This document shows positions 47,157-64,000 of a stretch of 64,000 nt of DNA, in pieces. The position numbers and the translations under genes were made by a program. The DNA lies in NCBI GenBank assembly GCA_963931865.1, contig OZ007514.1, positions 1,082,539-1,146,538 on the forward strand, given 5' to 3'. This stretch comes from Axinella damicornis (Eukaryota; Porifera; Demospongiae; Axinellida; Axinellidae). Position 1 is the first letter of the stretch; the number at the start of each line of letters is the position of its first letter. Under the pieces are notes generated by a model. The model was not told the origin of the DNA. It worked only from the letters and a program-made list of their open reading frames with translations, and made no database searches.

Positions 47157-50100
47157 CTACAAACCAAGCGCATCTTTAACTTGTTCAGCAAGTTGTTTTC
47201 GTTCTGAGTCGACTAACAGTTCGATGAGATTTCCCCAGGTGGCATCTGGACTGTCCAGCCATAGCTTGAACATCTCCCGGCAGCAGACGTGTAGACCATT
47301 CTGTTTGTGTGCATGCTCAGCTTCAATGTCGTCAACCTTTCGTCCCTCTGGGTCGAGGTCCATGAGGAACCCAACGTCCTTCCAAACTGCAGCGACTGAT
47401 TCAATGATGTTCACCCTCTCTCCCTTCGTGGTTTTCAGCCTCATCAGTTGGGCCATCCTGGGCTTCGTATCTGGAACACAAAATACATTCAGGAATGAAA
47501 CATTTTACTTCCCTCACATCTTTAATTGTTTTTGTACTAGCTTTACTGTCCACGTTTGCTATGGATTCCATAATACTAATACCACTAGTGCTATTGGCAA
47601 TTACTTTGTTGTACACTAACTTTCAGCAAAGACATGAGACAAAAATACTAACAGCTTATCATTCTGAGAGACTGGGACTACAGATCATGGCAGTTGGTTG
47701 GCTTGCTGCAATTGCAAAATAATAAAGGTGTACCGTTCTTATAGAACATACCCATCACGTCCTTCATAGCAGTGGATGAGAGATTCAACTTCTTTGGAGT
47801 TGGTTGACCTGCTACATCTGAGGGATGTACACCTGTGGAATATATATCTGGGAACTCACGAATACAATCGGGAAGAAACATTTCTCAACAGTCCTGACGC
47901 TAGGTATGGAAAAACCATTCCACATGCACTGCTGATGTCTCACATGTTCACAAATTCTATCTGAATAGCTGAAGTGAAAAAACTGCAGTGATTGGACAGA
48001 GCTCCTGAGTACAACCTTGACAGTTCTTCCACTGTTTTGATTACTGTCATGCACCATGACAACATGATTACTCACAATAGGTACTATAGGTACTACCATA
48101 TGAAGACTGTATAGCTACATGTATATCAGTGCAGTATATACTTACTAAGTTCTTGATCAATACGATGGTCACCGTGTTCTTGCTCTCCTGTAAGTGATTC
48201 CATTAGAAGAGGAGCAGGAAGTGATATGACATACAACTCAAAACTCTGTACCGTGCAATACCTGATGCTGAAGTTTCTGTAATCCCCCAGACTGTCATAT
48301 TTGGTGCTTGTAGAGGTCCAGTGTGTGGTGATACTCGTCAGCTCACAGGCAACACTGCTGACTCTACCATGCATGGGCAATATGATCGAAGTCCCAAAGG
48401 ATCGAGATTATCACCTTGGTAGCTATACCATGCATTGATCAGGTTGCATGCAGCTCATTTCCAGCTTGCAGCTACCTGGTTGAAAGATTCCATCCTTGAC
48501 CTAATCCGTTGACCATAGGCCAAATTCCATGATCAGAGTTGATGATCATGTAAACTAGTGATCAGGGGTAGCAGTGTATCACACTTATGATGTAACCAGT
48601 CCAAGTCTGAAGGTCATACAGCCTCAAAATGCAGGTCACCAAAAACAGAAGTCACCAAAACACATGTCAGCGTTCACTGAGAAATAATGGAACCTTACAA
48701 CAATCGCATGAAATACAATCATGTTAGTGCTCACAAAGTACATTCTCAAGGTCTTTGGCTAGCACGACGAAGTCACAGTCTCTGAGACACTCGATGAGGG
48801 TGGCCCAGTTCACAGGCTGCCGGGTCCCCTCGGCCCCACCCACCCACCGATACAGCACCTCCTCACATGCTGCAGTACAGTCCTGGGTGGTGTCACGTCG
48901 GACAGTCCTGACCACTGCAGGAGAGAATCGTAGGGTGTAGGCCAGCCGTTCCCATTCTGCAGCCACTCCGATGTTCGATGAGATTTCCCCAGGTGGCATC
49001 TGGACTGTCCAGCCATAGCTTGAACACCTCCCGGCAGCAGACGTGTAGACCATTCTGTCTGTGTTCGGCTTCAATGTGCACAACTTTTCGTCCCTCTGGG
49101 TCGAGGTCCATGAGGAACCCAACGTCCTTCCAAACTGGAGCAATCGATTCAATGATGTTCACCCTCTCTCCCTTCGTGGTTTTCAGCCTCATCAGTTGGG
49201 CCATCCTGGGCTTCGTATCTGCAACACAAAATTAATAGTCAAGAATAAAAAATTACAGACATTTTACTTCCCTCACATCTTTAATTGTTTTTGTACTAGT
49301 TTTACTGTCCACTTTTGCTATGGATTCTATAATACTACCGTAGATCGGGAAATTTTTCGCCGTAATTAATTTTTGCTTCTACTGCATTATGACGAAAATT
49401 AAAAACACAATTTTTTTCAAAGTCGAATAATTGATACTTAACGTGTGAGTTTTCGTGAATCGAAGTACAAATATGGCTCTGCGCTACCTGTCGATGTGTT
49501 CCCGATCCTGGAAGATCACTGAGCTCTTCTATACCACCACAAGTGTGCGATTGCGGAAGTAAACTCCTAAAGGCAGTTGGAACCACGGACCGAGACAGAT
49601 GGGTGAAATCTTTCAAGGTAAGTACTGTAGCCGAAGGCAGTTCCCTCTCTGTCAGTGATACGGCATGGGTGTCTGCTGCATTCCCTCACTCGTGCTGACA
49701 CTCCAGCTCCAGCTCCTCTCTCCATGGTGCAACATGGTATCCGGTCCTGGGAACGTGCACGAACGTGTACGCGTATGCGTGAATGAAACTTTCGCATGGT
49801 TTAATTTTCGTTGGTTTGCTTGAGCGATGAAAATAACACAACGCGAAAAATTAAAAGGCGAATATATTTAATGCAAAAATTTCCGGATCTACAGATTTCT
49901 TTGTTGTACACTAACTTTCAGCAAAGACATGAAACACTAACAGCATATCATTCTGAGAGACTGGGACTACAGATTGTGGCAGTTGGTTGGCTGCTGTAAT
50001 TGCAAAATAATCAAGGTATATAATATACCCTTCTTATAGAACATACCCATCACGTCCTTCATAGCAGGTGATGAGAGATTCAACTTCTTTGGAGTTGGTT

Positions 50101-52680
50101 GAACTGCTACATCTGAGGGATGTGCACCTGGGGAATATACATCTGGGAACTCACAAATACAATCGGAAAGAAACTTTTCTCTGATGCTAGGTATGGAAAA
50201 ACCATTACACACTGCTGTTGTCTCTCAAATTCTACCTGAATACATGAAGTGAAAAAGCTGCAGTGATTGGACAGAGCTCCTGAGTACAACCTTGACAGCA
50301 CTTCCACTGCTTTGATTACTGTCATGCACCATGACAACATGATTACTCACAATAGGTACTATAGGTACTACCATATGCACAAAAACACAATAAGACCGTA
50401 TAGCTATATCAGTGCAGTATTTAACTTACGAAGTTCTTCATCAATACGATGGTCACTGTGTTCTTGCTCTCCTGTAAGTGATTCCATTAGAAGAGGAGCA
50501 GGAAGTGATATGACATACAACTCAACACTCTGCATGTACCGTACAATACCTGATGTGGAAGTTTCTGTAATCCCCCAGATCATCATATTGGGTGCTTGTG
50601 CCAGACTACCGTAGACTTTTCCCGGGTATTCAGAGCAGCTCCAATAGTCACACAAAGGTTTCATGTAAGCAAGGTGTAGTGATGAAGGGCAGCGCATATT
50701 CGGGCAGAAGAATGCTACCTCAGCTCGGACTGGAGCCTTTGGAGGAAGTGCAGCAAAAACAGATTGTCGAATCTCAGGACAGTACTTTATGCATTCTTCA
50801 ACAGGTGCGTTAACATGAACTTCAAAATAGCCCCGGTCGAAAGAGTCGATCAGTGTGATTGAACCTGGCATCCTTGGGTGCTCAAACTGAAAGCAGTTCC
50901 TGTGCAGGCACGTGGGTTTGTTCCTTGCATCTGTCATGACCTCCCAGTTTTGAGTTGAAAGTAAACAAGCAGCAAGGGAGCAGAAGACTCCACTGTTCGG
51001 CCATTCACCTGGGAAGTGAACAAGCAAGGGGGCAGCTGGTGAAGTCTGAGGATCACAGCGGTGATTGTCTATCTTGTCAGACTCTAGCTCAAAGAGAAGA
51101 GAAGGCATGACATATTCAGTGTCAGTGTCTGTTGTGTTGACTTTCCCAGCGATAAGACGGGACTCAAGAAGCTTCAGGAAATCAGCAGGAGTAAAATGGT
51201 CTTCGTCATAGTGCCTGGAGAAAGCCTTGTCATGAAGAAGCTTTTCTTGGAAAATCCCATGATTCTGAAAGCGCAGCCACTGTTTGCCACTCAACCCTCT
51301 AGTGCTGGTTGATTCAGCGCTCCCAGGAAGGGTGCTGGAACTACCACAGAGGATGTGGCGGTACTGAACTAACTCGTTGATCTTATCTAAGAAAAGTTGT
51401 GGCACACAAAAGACCAAATTTGGAAGCACAGAGGGATAGTAAAGGAAGAGATTCAGGCTAACCAGGTATTTCAAGGCTTCATCAAAGGCACCGGACCTTA
51501 TGCGCAGACTGCTAGCTATTTTCCGGCACTCATCAATGTGCATGACCCCTGTGCCCTTTTCCTTTGCTAGCTTTCTAAGCACCTGCTCAAGCGTAAACCA
51601 CGGAAGTGGAATTTGGACTGGCTTTGGGGCTGAATAGTGGATAATGTTTTCCCTCAGCTTACTTGCAACAGCTTTGTCTTCTTGACTTGGATTTTTTGCA
51701 TTAACAGGATAGATGAGCTCTTTGAGTTTATCGTAGAAGATCAGACTATCACCAAATCTGGGTTCAAGGAGATCAAGGATCTTCTGATTTTTCTCCTCTC
51801 TTGTTTCTCCTTCACATTCTGATTCCTCATCTCTGTGGGTGCCAACCACAACTACATGAGGAGAGCTACCACTTTCAGTGGACTTCTTTTCTGGCTGCAA
51901 GGCCCTGATGCAGTGCTTCAGAATTTGCTCGTGAGAGTAGGGGGATTTGTATGAGCACACGGACTTGCCTTCTTGGTAGTATTCAATTACTGGATGCTGA
52001 CTAAGCTTCTCTGATAGCTTGAGTACAAACAGTATGGTCGAGAGGTTTGGAACGAAGGATGAAAGCAGCTCATGGAATTGGGGCTGTCCCCCACTGTCAA
52101 GGAAGTAAAGGAAGTCAAGCTTGGTCACACGTCTCTTACCTTCAGGTTTCTTGAGCAAGCCTGCTAGTTTCATGAGCAGCTCATCTATAACTTCAGTGTG
52201 AGAAGCCTGCTCCGATTTGCTAACTTGCTCAGGAATGTGAGCTTCAGAAGACTTCTTTGGCTGCTCTTGAGTAGGCATTTCCTGAGGTATCGCTAGTTGT
52301 AAGTAAGTATCAAGTGACTCCTCAGTAGTAGGATGAGTGGGAGGAGAAGGAGAGGTCGGAACTGCAGGCTGTGCTTCTGAATCAGCGCTTGTCACTGAGG
52401 TAGCTCCTGCTACTATGCCTAGGAGCTTATCCTCATCTACTCTACTCCATTCTGAACCACCTGATTCAGAAGTGCCAGCACCCACTACCATAGAAAGTGC
52501 CCTAACTGGTTCAACCAGTCCCGTGCTTTGGCGAACATCTGGTGGATCTTCATTCAACGCTAGGTACATGGTGTGGGACTTTCCAGACCCAGCTGCCCCA
52601 GTCACTGCACATGTTGTCATTGTACATTCCACATATCCGCTTTCCATCGCTTCTTCAAAATAAACGGTTGATTCTTCGTC
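47157..52680 (-). CDS. ROCO GTPase-death domain gene, copy C
   Basis: Exons: complement(50550-52680), complement(50430-50471), complement(50047-50127), then a death-domain exon. Two death exons are available: an intact type-1 exon at 47157-47470, and a nearer damaged chimera at 48724-49218. The first exon is open throughout, the same length as copy B, and keeps [31 protein letters not shown], a YPVNAK box and the winged-helix (COR-like) region. The intact death exon reads [19 protein letters not shown] and ends DALGL. The architecture matches the death-domain branch of the ROCO family (DAPK-like tail, no kinase). Small exon 50047-50127 (PSDVAVQPTPKKLNLSS) is absent from copies A and B. No start exon was found upstream of 52680; it begins DEESTVYFEEAME after an acceptor. 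Confidence 0.7.
47752..48320 (-). repeat. Duplicated 3' exons of ROCO copy C
   Basis: Small exon 47752-47832 and exon 48146-48187 duplicate 50047-50127 and 50430-50471, with the same lengths and phases. About 48265-48315 is a truncated end of the ROCO exon. Together with the death exon at 47157 this is the older half of a tandem duplication (47.2-48.3 against 49.0-50.6 kb). It supplies an alternative set of 3' exons to copy C. Confidence 0.7.
48724..49218 (-). pseudogene. Chimeric, frameshifted death-domain exon
   Basis: From 49218 to about 48975 the sequence is a type-1 death domain ([30 protein letters not shown]). It then joins directly to the middle of a type-2 death domain (GVAAEWERLAYTL...VLCEH) in a different reading frame. 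Read from the type-1 side it closes at 48893 after a nonsense tail. The type-2 half stays open in its own frame to 48724. It was probably made by unequal recombination between a type-1 and a type-2 exon. Confidence 0.75.
49338..49895. mobile_element. 558-bp transposon insertion dated by its duplicate
   Basis: The ends CCGTAGATCGGGAAATTTTT and the complement of AAAAATTTCCGGATCTACAG are inverted repeats. The paralogous intron at about 47575-47610 lacks the insert (TATAATACTA is followed directly by intron sequence and TTTGTTGTACAC). It therefore inserted after the tandem duplication. Confidence 0.75.
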
Positions 52681-52755
52681 CTGTATAACAACAAAAGATT
52701 GAGGGGTTACACATAAAGGGTCATTCCAGTAAACAGGTGTACAGGATTACATCAT

Positions 52756-53490
52756 GTGCCTCCTCTGATGGACAACACTAGCCCAACACCTCCTACAGCA
52801 GATACATATAAATACAGAGTTTTATGGAGGTGTGTGCATGGAAAGAATAACTTCTGTGCAGCGGATTGTGCACTGAGGAAGAGCAACCAGGCAACATCTC
52901 CCATGTTTGTTGTAGTCCTCTATGACCGTGTTGCTCTGAGCCAAACAACAGGAGGAAGTGGAAACAATGGCTACTATAGAGAACGGTGTAGCTGTGCTGA
53001 TGATCACCTACTGAAATTGGTGTACTGTGAACAACCACATACAATAGTTTTATACAGTTTGTGCTACCCGAGCCTGGAGGTATATACAACCGCCACGATC
53101 AGTAAGCACAACTGTAGCTCTTCGTACTTCTCAAACACATTAACATTCACTGCAGTAGTGCTTCCGGATGTTCTATGGCACAACTCAAGTACTCTACCCG
53201 CACTACAGACCCATATGGAAGTTACATGCTCTTCCTCCTTGGGGGTGCAGTCTGTACTTGAAATTAGTAAATACGGAACTGAGACCTCCAAGGACAGCAC
53301 AAAATATGTCATCCATGGGGGGTGGCAGAATGGGTGCAGTGCAACCATTGAGGGTGATGGTATAGGCTGGCGCGCTGGGTCTGCAGTGTTTCTGAATTTA
53401 GCAGCTCAACGTGCTTTAGTAATGGCTTCTAAAACAAAATGTTTGTCATCACCAATTAAGTGTGATTGCCCTCCAGCATATCTAAGTTAG
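52756..53490 (+). CDS. Unrecognised open reading frame of 244 codons
   Basis: The longest plus-strand frame between ROCO copy C and the kinase gene. It begins MPPLMDNTSPTPP and ends CDCPPAYLS. It has many Cys, Ser and Thr, but no signal peptide, membrane helix or domain that I recognise. Its length is somewhat more than expected by chance. It lies divergent to ROCO-C, beginning about 75 bp from its first seen exon. It may be a real gene, an exon of one, or the mirror of lost sequence. Shorter frames at 53586-53819 and 53858-54226 follow but show nothing diagnostic. Confidence 0.25.
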   Translation: MPPLMDNTSPTPPTADTYKYRVLWRCVHGKNNFCAADCALRKSNQATSPMFVVVLYDRVALSQTTGGSGNNGYYRERCSCADDHLLKLVYCEQPHTIVLYSLCYPSLEVYTTATISKHNCSSSYFSNTLTFTAVVLPDVLWHNSSTLPALQTHMEVTCSSSLGVQSVLEISKYGTETSKDSTKYVIHGGWQNGCSATIEGDGIGWRAGSAVFLNLAAQRALVMASKTKCLSSPIKCDCPPAYLS

Positions 53491-53499
53491 CTACGTCGT

Positions 53500-54730
53500 G
53501 TTTTAGTTTTTCTCCTGTACTGTATGGGGAGCTTGTCACATAGGCCTGTGCCTCCAAGCAACCCTTCCAGCTAGACAAGAGAAATTTGGTGATATATGGA
53601 AGATTTCTAGCTCAAAGCTGCTTTACTGAAATCTGCTCAAATTCATTTCTGGATGGGTTTTGGAGGCATGTCAAAAAGGCATACGTTCTGATCCATATTG
53701 ATGATTCAAGAGGATTCAATGTTGTGCAGAGCAATCACGGACTTTTGGAAGTGATGAAGCTGGTCAGCATAGTCGGCTGGAACTTTCTGAGCATTGTTCG
53801 TACCACATTCCCACACTAGATTTCCTCTTCAACCACTACAGCCATCAAGCACTACATTTGAATCCATTGAGACATCGACCAGAACCGATTTGGGCAGCCT
53901 TGGATTCAAAGACAAGCATTCGTGACTGGTCTACCCTCTCATCTTTCATATTGGAGAGCAAATTTGACAATCTCTTCATTTGCCTTCAAATGTGTAAGAG
54001 GAGTTTCACCAACAGTCAGATAGCTGCAGCTGAATACCAAACAGGAGCAAGTGATTTTCAGCCAACATCAGACGTGTTAGTCCAGTGCCAAAGCATCAGA
54101 CTGTGGGGGTGTGGCATCCTGGTTAGAGGTCAGCCCCATCCTAGTCTGCATCCCAACATGGATGTCTTTCCTGTGCGTCACTACAGCAGTACTAGTCCCA
54201 CGCCCAGCCAGAAACCTACGGAATAACCGTCTGGTGACTACACTGTACATTCTCAGTCTTCATTTAACATTCATAGTTCAGCTAACCGCCTGAAACTGGA
54301 CAGAACCGGAAGTCCTATGTGAAATAATATACGCAATTGCAAGAGAAATTCAAATTTTCTACAACTTGAGAAAATTGAATTCTCTACGATTTCATTGGCA
54401 GTCTGAAATTCCTGCCTAAAAAAGGTGTGACTTCTTAAGGAAGACCGAGGTTCCTGCGCAAAGTCGCCAGATCCTCTTTCCCTCGAGGGGTGGGGTCTGG
54501 GCACGAGACTACTGCAGTACTAGATCAGAGCAAGATTGGGATATCTTCAACATGCCACATTAGGGTGTGGTTACCCAAATCATTGATCCGTTGTTAAGAC
54601 CAAGCGAGTTGGTGCAACAACAGATCAATGACAAACTCATGCTGTCAGAATGCCAGAATGGAGCGGAGGAATAGGGTAATGTGCGTAATGTGCACAGTGC
54701 AATGAAAAGGACCCAACAAACTAGCTACAA
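53500..54730. other. Intergenic
   Basis: No supported gene. It holds short open frames without recognisable domains and a GGGGTCTGGGCACGAGACTA half-end near 54494-54513 that belongs to the TAG...CTA transposon family. Confidence 0.5.
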
Positions 54731-54737
54731 ACACTGT

Positions 54738-63507
<8,770 letters not shown>

Positions 63508-64000
63508 CTGTGGGGGATGCAATACGTGGATCTGTCACATTTAGTCTGGACTTCTGTAAAGTATGACCACCTTGTAATGGCTTGTATACCAGACGAGTAT
63601 CTCAGTCAGTGCTCCCCACAAAGCTGGCTATGTGCTCAAAATGAGTACATGTAGATCTTAACGTTTAGGATACCATACCCAATTTATTTTAGTGACAACC
63701 ACACTCATTCAGTTGGGTCTTATGCCAAGGATAATCAATTAACTATAATCACGACGTAGTACACTGAGCGAGCAGTATACTGGAACGTTATGATGCTCAA
63801 CTCTGCATGGTGACCCTTCGAACACTGATCCATATACTACCTGTACTGCAACCTCTCCACAGATGTGCTTTACATGCAGGTGAGTAACTTTTTCTGTTGG
63901 AAACTCAGGCATGCCTGAGCAATGCGTAACCCGCTGGTGAGCAATACATAGTGGTTGCCGATCCAGAAGCTAATTGGATTATTGAGCAGCTGTTTCTATG
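63508..64000. other. Upstream sequence of the kinase gene
   Basis: No confident exon. A minus-strand stretch ending at a GTAGTA donor near 63855 (LHVKHICGEVAVQ) might be an earlier PH-domain exon, but its acceptor is weak. Confidence 0.3.

Overview
This is animal nuclear DNA: split genes with GT-AG introns whose phases can be followed exon to exon, ciliary and signalling proteins, a Ty3/gypsy-type retroelement and dense small inverted-repeat transposons. ROCO GTPases with death domains, compact introns and this transposon load suggest an early-branching invertebrate, most likely a demosponge. That placement is inference; no species marker was found.

Layout. 0.3-5.9 kb (+): 3' part of a rootletin (CROCC)-like coiled-coil gene. 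6.6-14.5 kb (-): two tandem SLC45-type sugar/proton transporter genes separated by inverted-repeat elements and a 277-bp duplication. 14.5-16.1 kb: almost gene-free. 16.1-27.5 kb (-): exons for an eIF4G linker, MA3 and W2 domains that splice in perfect phase into an exon carrying a ROCO (Roc-COR-like) GTPase, then a death domain; this reads as an eIF4G-ROCO-death fusion. 31.7-34.7 kb (-): second ROCO-death copy with an in-frame stop. 35.7-38.2 kb (+): decayed gypsy pol. 38.6-39.4 kb: inverted-repeat element holding a tRNA-Thr(AGT)-like gene. 39.4-46.4 kb (-): start and complete MIF4G domain of an eIF4G gene whose MA3/W2 half is not found next to it. 47.2-52.7 kb (-): third ROCO-death copy with a partly duplicated 3' end. 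54.7-63.5 kb (-): PH-domain tyrosine-kinase-like gene that lacks both the beta3 lysine and the DFG motif, and carries a short piece of ROCO sequence.

How it fits together. From 16 to 53 kb the window is one rapidly rearranging cluster: three ROCO copies, two kinds of death-domain exon, shuffled eIF4G exons, and several segmental duplications (26.1 versus 44.7 kb, 30.1-30.9 versus 48.3-48.8 kb, 47.2-48.3 versus 49.0-50.6 kb). The ROCO proteins combine a GTPase switch with a death-fold adaptor, as in the DAPK branch of the ROCO family. Their fusion to translation-initiation domains is the most striking observation.

Transposons are mostly non-autonomous. One family has TAG...CTA ends, long inverted repeats and 9-bp target duplications (seven copies recognised, including the tRNA-bearing one and one nested in another repeat). 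A palindromic family has 7-bp duplications, several elements have TA target sites, and a fourth repeat carries an internal minisatellite (four copies).

Exon coordinates were worked out by eye from splice consensus and phase. No transcript evidence was available.
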